Assembly: GCF_002256775.1 (NCBI RefSeq)
Contig: NZ_NCII01000011.1
Coordinates: forward strand, 1 to 64,000
DNA length: 64,000 nt
Direction of reading: 5' to 3'
Source: Novosphingobium sp. 17-62-19
Lineage (GTDB): Bacteria > Pseudomonadota > Alphaproteobacteria > Sphingomonadales > Sphingomonadaceae
The position numbers were made by a program, and so were the translations under genes. Positions 46,496-61,400 of this stretch are shown one piece after another (positions within the stretch are counted from its first letter, which is position 1; each line of letters opens with the position of its first letter). The notes beneath the pieces are model-generated. The model was not told the origin of the DNA. It did no database searches and was given only the letters and a program-made list of their open reading frames with translations.

Positions 46496-49400
46496 ATGGA
46501 CGTTCTGGGCACCAACAACGATGACATCTTGAACGGCACTGAAGCTGCCGAACTGATCGAAGGGTTGGAAGGCAACGACGAGCTTAACGGGCTTGGCGGC
46601 AATGACCTGCTTGATGGCGGCCCGGGCGACGATCAGATGAGCGGCGGTTCCGGTGATGATGTCTACCGGGTCGACAGCCCGAACGATGTGGTGATCGAAC
46701 AGGAAGGCGAAGGCACGGACACTGTTGTTGTTACCTCCGCGTTTCCTGAAGGGAACTATTTTGGCCTGTCAGAGAATGTCGAAAACCTGACATTCGAAGT
46801 CTCTGCGTACCAGACCGCAGACGGCAACAGCCTGAACAACGTGATCGAAACGACTGCCACGGAATACTTCCAGATCAGCGCCGGCGATGGCGATGACAAC
46901 GTAACGGCAGCAGCGGCTAGCGGCACCGGCTCGATTGATGGCGGGGATGGCAATGATTCGCTCACAGGGTCTGCCACGACCAACGTGTTCACCGATGAAA
47001 ACGGTTACGTTAGCGTCGATCGTGAATACCTCTATGGCGGCAACGGCGATGATGCCATTTTTGGCGGCGGCGGCCTTGATGAAATCTATGGCGGCGATGG
47101 CAACGATCAGATTACCGGGTCGGACGGAAGCGTTGAAGCCAGCGTAGACATCTTCGGCAACCTTCAGGAAGCACAGGGGGACCGCATCGATGGCGGTGAC
47201 GGCAACGACACGCTTTCGGGCGGGGAAGGCAATGACCTGATTGAGACCGGCATTGGCGAAGACACTGTCTTTGGCGGTGCAGGTGACGATGTCATTACTG
47301 CTTATGACTATACCGGGACCGGGCCTGACACGCTCTATGGCGGTGAGGGCAATGACTACATCGAGGTTTCGTCAGAAGGCTCACAGGTCTTTGGCGATGC
47401 CGGGCACGATACCTTGCGCAGCAACAACCAAGGCGCTGCCAGTTTCTTTGGCGGTGAAGGTCATGATTCCTTCGTCCAGATCATTGGCAACGATCATGCC
47501 GATACGATGGAAGGTGGCGCGGGATACGACCGTTTTGTGCTGAATTCCTACCTCAGCGGTACGGTCGATGTCATCAATGGCTTCCAGACCGTGGATACTG
47601 GCGATGGGATCGATACGATCGATCTGCACGAGTTCCTTCGCAATGGCGGTCTGGGGAACTACACCTACGGCACCAATCCCTTCCAGACCGGACACATGCA
47701 ACTGGTCCAGGATGGTGCCGATGTGCTGCTGCAGGTCGATTACAATGGCAGTGCGTCCGAGTGGCAGACAGTGCTGCAGCTGACCAATGTCGATCTGAAC
47801 GACTGGCAGATCGGCAATCTCAGCCCACCACTTGCCCGCAACGGGACGGGGTTCTCGACCTCTTCGAACGGCGGTGAAGATGACGACTACCTGTTCGGAA
47901 CGGGTGAAACCGACGCGATCAGCGGCGGAGGCGGCGCTGATCGTATCTCTGGCGGCTGGGGCGATGATGTTCTGAACGGTGATGCGGGCGATGATCTGAT
48001 CGATGGTGGCGAAGGGGCCGACCAGTTGTTCGGGGGCGATGGCAACGACGTGTTTGGCGATAGCCCGTTGTCAAATCTTGAGCTGCGGGTGAACAAGCCA
48101 GCAAGCATCGTTGGTGATGACAGTGCAGCAAACTATCGCAATGAAAATGACCGTGGCGATTTCCGTGATGGCCAGGTTGACATCATGACCGGCGGTGCGG
48201 GCGCTGACATCTACTACCTCGAATACAACAACAACGACAATGAATCCGTTGATATAATTACCGATTTTGATGTGAATGAAGATGTGCTCGGCCTCGCTCG
48301 CTTGCTGGAGCAGGGATATATCTACAGCGACAGCAACCCTTTCGAGAACGGCACTTTGCAAGCGGTGCAGGACGGGGCCGACACCATCATTCGTTTGTAT
48401 GGCTATCTCGACCTTGTGCGTTTGCAGAACCTTGATGCTGAAAGCCTGACAGGTGCGAATATCGACCTTGGCTTCCCGCTGGTTGGTGAACCGCAGACGC
48501 TCACTGGTACAGAGGGGAGCGATTCGCTTTACGGTGGCTTTGGGCCAGACACGATCGAAGCGCTGGCGGGCGACGATTATGCAGACGGCGGGAACGCTTC
48601 GGACTTCATCGAAGGTGGTCTCGGCAATGACAACCTCTATGGCGGTCTTGGCAACGATACCATCCATGGGGGCGACGAGGGCGTCTATGTCTCGCCCTTG
48701 CCCGCCGATCTTGGAGGGTATTTCGGCACGCTGAGCAATGCGTTGGTCAACGGTCTTGGCGGCACCGCCGGCTTTGGCGAAGAGACCGTAGGGCGGAACG
48801 ACGACGGCAGCTTCTTCCTCGACTTTCCTGCAGAGTTCGACGCAACGGACTGGGTTGTTGAAGGGAACACGCTCAGCGGCTTCTCGCTGAGCAACAATGG
48901 CTCGGTGAGCTTCGACGGGCTGACGATTTACCTTGTTCCTGCCGATCTTGATACCCGCTCCACCGGGATGTCCGCCAGCCCTGGTGGCAACAGCACCGGC
49001 AGCAATCTTGTCTGGTACGATTTCGACAGTGAAAACAGCACGATCACAGTTACATGGGACGATGTCGGGCGCTATTCGTTCGGCACTGTGCCAGTGGCAG
49101 CGCAAGCGCAGATCACAGCGCTTGGTGGTGGCGAATTCGACATTGTCCTGCGATATGAAGCCCAAGGCTTCTCCATCGGCAATCCTTATGTCCAGCTTGG
49201 CGGTACAACCTATTCGTTGCCCATTAGCAGCGGACTGCATGTCAACGAAGGCAACATTGGCCAGCCCGGTGTTTGGGCATTCCAGATCCGCGATGGCGTG
49301 GTCATCGGTCTGCCAACCAACGGCGACGGCAACGACTATCTCGACGGCGGAGATGGCAATGACACGCTCTACGGTGGCACCGGCCGCGATTCGCTCTACG

Positions 49401-52400
49401 GCGGACAGGGCGATGATACGCTATACGGTGGAGTGGGCGACGACAGCCTTTACGATTACAACGGCAATAACGCGCTCTATGGGGGCGATGGCAACGACTA
49501 TCTCTCGGCAGAGAATGGCGTGTCGACGGTCGATGGTGGGGCCGGAAATGACGACATCAACTACTACGCGCCATACAATGGAGATGGTGGCTCCGAGGCA
49601 TCGTTCTCGGCCTTTGCTGCGGCCATTGATGTGGAGATCCCGGCCTCAGGCACTGTGCTTGGTGGCGATGGTGACGACAACATCCAGATCAACGGTGGCC
49701 CGGTGGATGTCTATGGGGGGGCTGGCGACGACAACATCCAGACCTACGGTGGCAGCGGCATCGTCGATGGCGGCGATGGCAACGACACCTTTGACTACGT
49801 AGGCTATTCTGCGGAATCCCGCACCTATACGGGCGGAGAGGGCGCGGACACCTATCACTACCGCGGTTTCGATTTTTCGAATGCGCCCGGTGTCGTTGTG
49901 GTCACCGATTTTGCCACCGGCCCTGAAGGCGACACTTTCGATCTTACCAACTTTGGCTACGCGCCGAACTATGAATACGGATCAAACCCCTTCGCAACCG
50001 GGCACCTTCGCCTGGAGCAGCAGGGTGATGATGCGGTCATTCTGGGGGACTACGATGGCGCAGATGGTACAGAGCATGACTTCATCGAACTGGTCCGGTT
50101 CCAGAACACGCTGGTCGATGATTTCGTGCCGGAGAACTTCGGTGGATTCGATCCGGCTGCTGATGAATCGCTGAACGTCGTCGGAACCGAAGACGCCGAC
50201 GAACTCTATGGCGGCGCGGCGGGTGACACGATCAGCGGCCTGGGTGGCAATGACACGATCTATGGCGGCAATGGCCCCGACCAGATCGATGGCGGCGCTG
50301 GGTATGACGCTCTCTATGCTGGCAGCGGTGACGATACTGTCCTGACAGGGCCTGATGGCGCAACCGTTTTCGGCGGTGAAGGCGCTGATACGGTCACCGG
50401 CAGCGAAGCTTATGACGAGATCTACGGCGAAGGCGGTGACGACCAGATCGATGCAGGAGCCGCGGGCGACTATGTCGAAGGCGGGGCTGGCAGTGATACC
50501 CTAACCGGCGGCGATGGCGATGATACGCTGATCGGCGGTTCCAATTCCGGCGGAAGCTCGGATGACGGTGACACCATCTACGGTGGAGCAGGCAACGACA
50601 CGATCTACCTTGATCACGCCTACTACGGTGGCGGAGACAGTGGCAGCGATGTGGTCGAAGGCGGTGAGGGTGACGATACCATCGTGCTGCGCGCTTATGC
50701 TTCCAGCACGTCCTACGACAGCGGCACCGATCAGGTCGATGGTGGCGCGGGCGAAGATACGTTCATGCAGGTGGGCGTCGGCCCCGGTATTGCCACGCTG
50801 ACCGGCGGTGAAGGGATTGACACCTATCATGTCGGCAATCCCGGCAGCGGCTCCAGCACTGATGTCGTAACCGATTTCATTGCGGGCGATGGAGGGGACC
50901 GCATCGATTTCGGCGCGCTTTCGTTCAGCGGCCTTACGGGCGACGAAAGCCCGTTCACCAACGGCTACCTGCGTTTTGTGCAGGACGGCCCCGATACCCT
51001 GTTCGAGTATGATGCCAGCGCTACGGGCAACTGGGTCACGCTCATGCGCCTCGAAGGCGTTGACGCCACGAATCTGACTCGTGCAAATCTGGCCCAGAAC
51101 TGGTCGCCCGATGGCCTTGGCATCGTCATCAACGATGATGAAAACGGCAACACACTCAGCGGCACCAACGATGGCGACACGATCCTCGGCAATGGTGGCA
51201 ATGATGCGATCTATGGCGCGGGCGGTGCCGACCAGATCGACGCAGGTGCAGGCGTTGATACGGTCTACGGTGGATCGGGCGCTGACACGATCGTCGGTGG
51301 CGACGATACCGGGTACCTCTACGGCGACGCGGGCAACGACACTATCGATGGCGGCTCATCTGCCGACGACATTCGCGGCGGTGAAGGCGACGACGTGGTG
51401 CGTGGCGGCGATGGGGCCGATACGCTTGAAAACTACTACGGCGGCGGCGGTAATGACGAAGTCTATGGCGGCGGCGGCAATGACGTCATCTATCTGAGCT
51501 ATGGCGGGGCCGATTACGGAACCGATACCGTCGATGGCGGGGCGGGCGATGATCAGATCCGCGACATCAGTGCGGGCGCAGGCTTCACCACGGTGACCGG
51601 CGGCGAAGGTCGCGACACTTACGTCTTCACCTATCTCTCCACGAGTTATGCGGTTGATACCGTCACCGATTTTCAGACTGGTCCGGGCGGCGATTTGCTG
51701 GACTTCTCAGCTGTCTCGTTCTCCAATCTGCCTTCGAACCGCAATCCCTTTGTCACTGGGCACATCCGCCTTGTTGCTGACGGGGCAGATACGCTCGTCC
51801 AGTACGATCAGGATGGCGCCGAAGGTGCCAGCAGCAATTTCTTCACCATCTTGCGTCTCCAGGGCGTTGCACCCGAAGCTTTGACCCGCGACAACTTCAC
51901 CCAAGGTTTCTCGCCCGATGGCGCGGGCCTCATCCTCATCGGCGACGAAGAAGCCAACACGCTCACCGGCACGCCCGATCCCGATACGATCACCGGCAAC
52001 GGCGGTGATGACCTGATCTACGGCGGCGCAGCGACTGACATCATCGACGCAGGCAGCGGCAACGATACGGTCTATGGCGGTGACGACAATGACCAGATCG
52101 CTGGCGGCGCTGGCTACGACACCCTTTACGGGGACGGTGGAAACGACACCATCGATCTCGGCGCAGATAGCGATGGCGGGGTGATTGTTGGCGGCACGGG
52201 CGATGACGGTCTCACCGGAAGCGACGGTGACGATACGATTTATGGCGGCTCCGGCAACGATGCTATCACTGCCAATGGCGGCAATGACACGATCTTTGCA
52301 GAGTCCGGTGACGACACCGTTTACGGCGGCGAAGGGGCGGATTCCATCTATGGCGGTGGCCAGGCCGCAGACCTGCTCTATGGCGGAGAGGGCAATGACC

Positions 52401-55400
52401 GCCTCGAAAACACCCAGGGCGCGCTCTACGGCGGCGATGGTGCGGACGAACTCTACCTGAGCGGCGCCGGTGGCGGCACAGCCGATGGTGGCGCGGGCGA
52501 TGACTTCTTCACCTGGCTCACGCTTGGCGGCGGCACGGCTGATCGCTTCACCGGCGGCGACGGGCGTGACACGTACCGGCCATACTATTTCAACGCGTCC
52601 TATACCGTCGACGTTATCACGGATTTCACAGGTGGAACCGGCGGCGATCTGCTTGATATCGCATACCTTATCGCTTCGTTGAGCAACTACGCTGGCGGCA
52701 CCAATCCCTTCGGCAGTGGCCATTTGCGCTTTGTCGCCGATGGAGCCGACACGCTGCTTCAGATCGATCCTGATGGCAGTGCGGATGGCTGGAACACCGT
52801 GCTGCGTCTGGAAAACCTCGATCCGACCACTCTGGTGCGCGACAATATCGTGCAGGCTTTCTCGCCCACTGGCGTTGATGGCGTGACGATCAACGATAGC
52901 GATGATGCCAGCAATCTCAGCGGCACGGCTGACGATGATACAATCAGCGGCAATGGCGGCGATGACACGATCAATGCGCTGGCCGGCAACGATACCGTCT
53001 TTGGCGGCGACGGGGCAGACACCATCAACGGCGGCCTTGGCGATGATACGCTTGCTGGCGATGCGGGCAACGACACCATTTCCGGCGAAGGCGGTGATGA
53101 CATCATCACCGGCGGCGCTGGGGCTGACTCGCTTTATGGCGGCGTTGATGATGACACCATCGATGGCGGCACCGAAAACGACTACATCGACGGAGGCGCC
53201 GGCTCGGATATTCTGTCCGGCGGCGATGGCAATGATACGATCTACAGCGGTTCAGGGCCGAACGATGAAGTCTATGGCGGAGCCGGTGATGATTATCTTT
53301 CCGGCAGCGCAGGATCGCACGTGGAGGGCGGCGAAGGCAACGATACGCTGGTCATCGCAGGCGCTGGCGCAACGTTCCTGGGCGATGCGGGTGACGATAC
53401 CTTCCTTCAGGTCAGCCATGATGATGGAGCTGCCGATACGCTGACCGGCGGAGCCGGACGTGATACCTACCAGATATACTACGTCAGCGCATCGCACACC
53501 GCCGATACCGTGACCGATTTTGCGCCCGGCGCAGGCGGCGATGTGCTGGACATCTCGCTGGTCCTCGCCTCGATGAGCGGACTTTCCGCAGACAACCCCT
53601 TTGTTGCAGGCTTCATGCGGCTGGTCTCGAACGAGGAGCTGACTGCGACGCTGGTTCAGGTCGATGTCAATGGCGGCGCTGACAGCTGGCAAACCGTGCT
53701 GGTGCTTGAAGGCGTTGCGCCCGAAGACCTTACGCGTGAGAACTTCGCGCCCCAGCACGCACCTGACGGATCGGGTATCGAGATCATTGATGGGCCAGAT
53801 AGCAGCACGCTGACCGGAACGTCAGGCGATGATGCCATCTACGGCGGTGCTGGTGCGGATTCCCTCTACGGCGGGTCGGGCAGCGACCTGCTCGATGGCG
53901 GTACCGAGAACGATGGTATCTATGCAGGCCGTGGCAACGACTTTGCGTTTGGCGATGCAGGGGCGGACTCCGTCTTTGGCGAAGCAGGCGATGACGAAGT
54001 CTACGGCGGCGAGGGTAATGACTATGTCTATGGCGGCGCAGGAAATGATGCGCTGTTCGGCGGCGCTGGCAATGACTACCTTGCCGATACGGAAGGGAGC
54101 AACACCTTCGATGGCGGCGATGGCGACGATCAGTTCGCTTCGGTGGGCCTGGGCACTGATGTCGATACCTTCACCGGCGGCAGCGGTCGCGATAGCTATG
54201 CCCTGAGCTGGTCGGCTTCCAGCGCGCTGGATGTGGTGACAGATTTCGCCACGGGCGTTGGGGGTGACATCATCGACATCAATTATGTCGGCGGCGTCTA
54301 TCTGGGCGGGGATAACCCCTTCCTGCGCGGTTTCCTGCGGCTTCAGCAGGATGGCGCGGACACGCTTCTGCAATTCAACGCAGATGGTATTGGCGATGAT
54401 TGGCAGGACGTTCTGCGGCTTGCGGCCACCAATGCCGGCGATTTTTCCTATGACAATTTTGCCCCGCAATTCGGCCCTGACGGTACAGGTGCAACCATCA
54501 TCGGCACGGCCGGGGGCGAAACGCTCATCGGCACTATCAGCAACGATACCATCGAGGGGCGCGAAGGTTCGGATGCGATCTATGGTGGTGTAGGCACCGA
54601 TATTCTGCGTGGTGAAGACGGCAACGATACGCTTGATGGCGGTGCTGGTGACGACAGCTTGTTCGGCGGCATTGGCAACGATAGTTTCGTAGACCTGTTC
54701 GGCGCCAATACGATCGATGGCGGCGAAGGCGAAGATCAGTTCTACTACGTCGGCGGCAGCACACAGGTTGATGCACTGACCGGCGGAACAGGTAGCGATA
54801 CGTACCACATTTCGTGGGTCTCCGGTCGTCCCGCCGACGTCGTTACCGATTTTGCCGCTGGCGTCGGTGGTGATGTAATCAATGTTTCCACCGTCAACTC
54901 AGTTGGCTATTCCAGCGCGGTCAATCCGTTCGTGACCGGCTACATGCGTTTGTTGCAGGACGGTCTCGACACCGTGTTGCAATACAGCGCCGATGGAACC
55001 GGTACGATCTGGGAATCCGTTCTTCGGCTGCAGAATGTCGATGCAGCAACACTCAACTATGCAAACTTCTCGCCCCAGTTCGGCCCCGATGGTGCGGGGA
55101 TCACGATCAACGATGGGCCGATGAGCAATTCACTTTATGGCACGCCCAGCAACGACACCATCTTTGGCAATGACGGTAGCGATGGCCTCTATGGTCAACT
55201 CGGCGATGACAAACTCTATGGCGGAAACGGTGCCGACTACCTGACAGGTGTTGGCGGCAATGATGAGCTTTACGGCGGCATCGGCAACGATACCCTCATC
55301 GACATCGATGGTGCCAACCTGATCGATGGCGGTGAAGGCAACGATACCTTCCAGCAGGTCGGATATGGTGACACCGGATCGCAAATGACGGGCGGCACGG

Positions 55401-58400
55401 GTTCCGACAGCTATCAGTTGCTCTGGCGTGCTGGCGGGATGACCGATGTCATCACCGATTTCACGACCGGTCCGGGCGGCGATACGCTCTATCTTCATTC
55501 GATCCTCAGCCAGTCCATCGGCTATACTTCGGGTGAAAATCCGTTCCTCACCGGGCATCTTGCGCTGGTGCAGGATGGTTCGGACGTGCTGCTGATGTTC
55601 GATCGCGATGCAGCAGGCGCGGGTGAAGCCGTGGCGCTGGTTCGGATGCTGAACGTTTCAGTCGGCGATTTCACACTCGACAGCTTTGAGCCCAACTTCT
55701 CGCCGGGCGGCGAAGGCGTCACACTTGAAGGCACGTCGGCAGGCGAAGTGTTCTATGGCACCGCGTCGAACGACACGATCTCCGGCCTTGGTGGTGCAGA
55801 TACAATCTATGCCGGATCGGGCGATGACACCGTCTATGGCGGCACCGGCCCGGACAATCTCCAGGGCGGGCAGGGCAATGACGCGCTCTTTGGCGGTGAT
55901 GGCAACGACACGATTGTCGACTCTCTCGGCACCTCCACGGTCAGCGGCGGAGAAGGTGACGATTACATCTCCGTAGCCGGAGGCACGGTCCACGGTGACG
56001 AGGGCGACGACACGATCCAGGCTAATGGCGCAGGCGATTACTACGGCGACTCAGGCCGCGACACGCTATCCGGTTCGGGCACGCTCTATGGCGGTGATGA
56101 TGCCGACGTTGTGACCGTCAGTGCCGATGGCGGCACAGGCTATGGTGATGCCGGTAACGACGATGTGCGCGGCGGCAATGGCGCGCAGTCGCTCTATGGC
56201 GGCGATGGCGTGGATACCATGCGCGGCGGGACCGGCAACGACCTGCTCTCTGGTGATGCTGGTGACGACGAGCTGAATGGCGAGGCTGGGGACGACGCGC
56301 TGCAAGGCGGCACGGGCTATGATTCCGCCCGCTATTTCGGCAATCGCGCCGATTTCACCGTTACCGACAATGGCGATGGCACTTTCACCGTCACCGACGA
56401 CCGTCCCGGATCACCGGCAGGCACGGACACGTTGCAGGGTGTCGAAGTGCTGGTCTTCGACGATCAGGAACTGCCGCTGGCAACCTTCGCAGGCTACACC
56501 TGGTACGGATCGAGCGCGGATGACAGCATCCCCGGCACGCCGCTCTATGTGCAGCCCGGCGCGATCATTCCGGGCGGTGAGCCTGGCTTCGATATCTCGA
56601 ACCCGGTCACCGACTATGACCTGATGGGCGATGACACGATCTATGCTGGCCCCGGCTTCGACCAGATCAATGGCGGTGGCGGCAACGATACGCTGTTCGG
56701 TCAGGGTGGCCCCGATGTGCTCTATGGCAACACCGGCAACGACACACTGCATGGTGAAGAAGGTGATGACGACCTCTACGGCGGATCGGGCCTCGACACG
56801 ATCTATGGCGGCGAGGAAGACGATGTCATCAGCGGCGGCCTGCATGACGATACGCTCTATGGCGGCAACAATAACGACACGATCACCGACTTTGAAGGCA
56901 CCAACCTGATCCACGGCGATGCCGGTGCAGACGTGCTGGCAGGGTCTGGCACCATCTACGGCGGTCTTGGCGCTGACAGTGTCAATGTGACCGGCACCGG
57001 CTACGGCGATGGCGGCAACGATTCTGTCACCGGTACCGGTGAAATGCGCGGCGGCGATGGCGACGATTCCGTAAGCGGCACAGGCGTGCTTTATGGCGAT
57101 GCCGGGAACGATGCGCTGACGCCCTTTGGATCGTCCACGGCCTATGGTGGCGACGGCAATGACAGCTTCGGTCAATCGCTGCTGCATGAAGGCGATGCCA
57201 CCTACTACGGTGGCGCGGGCGACGATGCCATTTCAATCATCTACGGCAGCGACACCGCCTTCGGCGATGACGGTGACGACACGATCTCGGCAAGCTCGGT
57301 ATCCGGCGACAATGCGCTCAGCGGCGGTGCCGGCGAAGACCTCATCACCGGCGGTGCAGGCAACGACACCATCGATGGCGGTGCCAACGATGACGTGGCA
57401 GTCTATGCCCGCACTCGCGGAGACTTCACCGTCACGCAGAACGGCGCAGGCGGCTATACCGTGGTCGACAACCACGGCAACGAAGGGCAGGACGACGTTA
57501 CTGACGTTGAAACCTTGCGCTTCACCGATGTCGATTTCCAGGTCACCGATGGCAACACCGGCCTCACGCTCGGCGGCGATGCCGATGCCAACCTGATCAG
57601 CGGCACCCAATTCGACGATATTGTCCACGGCGAAGGTGGCGATGACCAGATCGAGACCGGTTCCGGCAACGACCGCATCTTCGGCGGCGAAGGCGCTGAC
57701 CGCATCGAAGCAGACGGCAGCAACGTCCCCGGCGTGATCGCCGACTTCGGCGGTATCGGTAACGATGTCGTCTACGGCGGCGGTGGAGACGACGTTATCT
57801 CCAGCGGCGGCGGCTATGACATCGTGCATGGCGACGATGGTAACGACACCATCGATGGCGGCGCTGGCGACGATCAGCTCTTCGGTAACGCGGGCGATGA
57901 CGCGATCTATGGCGGTGAAGGTGCTGACCGCATCACCGACACCGAGGGCACCAACCTCATTGAAGGCGGAGCTGGCGCGGACATCATCACCGGCTACGGC
58001 GTGGTTCGCGGCGGTGACGACAATGACACCATCATCGGCGACGGCCAGCTCTTCGGCGATGCAGGTGACGATACCCTTACCGGCACGGGCGAGCTTGATG
58101 GCGGCGAGGGCAACGACACCATCGCAACCACTTATTCGGTCGCTTATGGCGGCGATGGCAACGACACAATCCGCGGCTGGACCGGCTACTACTACAGCTC
58201 GGGCAGCGAAACGCTCTATGGCGGCAGCGGTGACGATGCGATCAATGGCGGCTTCGGCGCAGACATCATCGTCGGCGGCGCGGGTGATGACGACCTCACC
58301 GGGGCCGAGCATGACGATCAGATCTATGGCGGATCGGGCTATGACAAGGCCTACTACGCAGCGAACATCGGCGAATATACCTTCACCGATCTCGGCGCAG

Positions 58401-61400
58401 GCCAGTTCGAATACCTCAGCGCCACCTTCCGCATCACCGGCAATGGCGATGGCACAGTCACCGTGGTCGACCTGCGTTCCGGCTCGCCGCTCGGCACCGA
58501 CACGCTCTATGGTGTCGAACTCTTCGTCTTCAACGATGATGAACTCGCCAACCCCTATCCCACCGATCCCAACTTCGGCCTGACCATCACCGGCACGCCG
58601 TTCGACGACATCCTCATCGGTGACAGCGGCGATGACACGGTCACCGGGTTTGCCGGCAACGACCGCCTGTTCGGCGATGATGGCAACGACCTCCTCGTCG
58701 CAGGCCTCGGCAATGATGTGCTTGATGGCGGTTCGGGCAACGATGATCTGCGCGGCGATGAAGGCATCGACCACATCTATGCGGGCGCGGGGTCTGACAT
58801 CGTCTCAGGCGGGGCGGACAACGACATCATCTACGGCGGTCAGGGCGCTGATCAGATCTCCGGCGATGGCGGCGATGACCAGATCTATGACGAGAACGGC
58901 CTGAACATCGTCCACGGCAATGATGGCAACGACATCATTCAGGCCGATGGCGACGTCTATGGCGATGCCGGGGCTGACCGCATTGGCAACTTCTACAACT
59001 ACGCCGAAGGCTCGATCTATGGCGGGGCCGACAACGATACGATCTATGCCGCAGGCGCGCTCGCATCGGGCGGGGCGGGCGATGATACGATCCTGTCCGT
59101 CACCGCGCTGACCCATGGCGACGATGGCAATGACAGCGTCAAGGGCAGCGGCGAACTGCATGGCGATGATGGTGACGATACCATCATGGTCTACGCAGGA
59201 GCCACCGGCTACGGCGATGCCGGAAACGATTACCTGCGCGGCGCGACCCTCTATGAAATCTCGGCCGACGGCAGCCAGACGTTCTACGGTGGGAGTGGCA
59301 ACGATACCATTCGCGGCGATCAGGTGGTCTATGGCGTGGGTGCGGTTGTCGGCAACGGCACCGATCCGTTCGCACACAATGGTGACGATACGATCGACGG
59401 TGGTGATGATACTGACACCGCCGCCTATGCCGAACGGCGCGACCGCTATACCGTGGTCCGCAATGCCGAAGGCGTTCTGAACGTCATCGCCAACTTCACC
59501 TCCGAAGGCACCGACACGCTGACCGGCGTCGAACAACTGGCCTTCACCGATATGACCATTGGCGAAGGCGACGCCGGATTGACCATCACCGGCACTGCTG
59601 CCGATGACAGCCTGTCAGGCACCACGCAGGACGATGTGATCTTGGCGCTTGATGGCAATGACAGTGTCCTTGCCGGAGCAGGGAACGACCACGTCTATGG
59701 TGGCCTTGGCGATGATACGATCAGCGGTGAGGCTGGCAACGACGTCCTGCTTGGCGAAGCTGGCAACGACCTGATCCAGGGCGGCGCTGGTCTTGACCAG
59801 ATCATCGGCGGCGAAGGAAACGACACTCTTGAAGGTGAGGATGGCAACGACTTCATCTCTGGCGGCGTAGGGGACGACATCCTGTCTGGCGGCGCCGAAA
59901 ACGATGTTCTGATCGACAGCGAAGGCAACAACGTCCTGTCCGGCGACGATGGAGATGATACCATTTCCGGCACGGGCGTGCTCTACGGCGGTCAGGGCAA
60001 CGACAGCCTCAACGGCAATGGTGACCTTTACGGAGGCACCGGCAATGACGCGATCCGTGGCTACGGTCGCGTGTTCGGCGATGATGGCGATGACCAGCTT
60101 CAGGGTGGCTTCGAAATCTATGGCGGCGCAGGCAATGACAGCATCATCGCCGAAGGCACCACACTTGCTGAAGGCGGCGACGGCGATGACCTTATCGCGC
60201 CTTGGGCATACAACGATGGCGATGGTACTTTCAGCGGCAATGCCGGAAACGACACGCTCTATGGTGGCTTGGGCACAGACAGCCTAAGCGGTGATGATGG
60301 CAACGATACGCTCTACGGCGGTCAGGGGCATGACCGCCTGAGCGGCGGCGCTGGCGGCGATTCCTTCTACGGCGGTGGCGGAGACGACAAGATCTACGGC
60401 GGCGGACAGACCGAAGAAAACCCCGACGTCGTTTACTACTACGGCAACCGCAACGACTACACGATCGTCACCATCGACGGGAAAACCATCGTAACCGATA
60501 ACCGTCCGGGTTCGCCCGATGGCGTCGATACGCTCTACGGCATCTACGATGTCCGCTTCCTTGATGCCGACTATGTCACCTCGCCGAATTATGGCGTGGA
60601 AGTGAACGGCACCGAAGGCGATGATGTGATCAACGATCACAGCGCCCCCAACCCGCCGCTGATCAATCTTGGGTCGGGCGATGATTTCGTCCGCGGCAAT
60701 GGCGGCAATGACCTCATCGAAGGCCTCGCGGGCAGCGATACGCTCTATGGCGGCGATGGCAACGACACGATCAATGGCGGCACCGAGGCGGATTCGATCT
60801 ATGGCGATGCCGGAGCTGACGTTCTCAGCGGCAACGATGGCGATGATGAAGTTACCGGCGGCACTGGCACCGACACGCTCTATGGCGGGCAGGGCGAAGA
60901 TGCGCTCTACGGCGGCACGGAAGACGACAACCTCTATGGTGGCACTCAGAACGACCTTCTGCTGGGCGGTGACGGCAACGATTTGCTCGATGGCGGCGCT
61001 GACGATGACTATCTGCTGGGCATGTCCGGCAACGACACGCTCTACGGCGGGGCCGGGGATGATACGCTTGTCGGCGGTGCTGGCGATGACATCCTGATCG
61101 ATACGTCCGGTGCCAATGTGCTGGATGGGTCTGAGGGCAATGACTCCATTACCGGGACCGGCGATCTGTACGGCGGCCTTGGCGATGATAGCCTGACCGG
61201 AGGCGCGGGCAGCCAGAACCTCTACGGTGGCGTCGGCAGCGACAGCTATGTTACCGGCGACGGCGATGACGTGATCCTCGATACAGGCGAACCGAGTGAC
61301 ATCGATCGTGTGTCCTACGGCGCAGCGCGCAGCACCTTTACCGTGGCACAGGACAATGACGGTATGCGCATTGTCGACAATCGCGGCAACGGTGGTGACG

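Noticed and set aside
46330-46602. Possible small gene on the minus strand upstream of and across the RTX start
   Set aside because: No ribosome-binding site and no family resemblance; it overlaps the RTX N-terminus, which is well supported.
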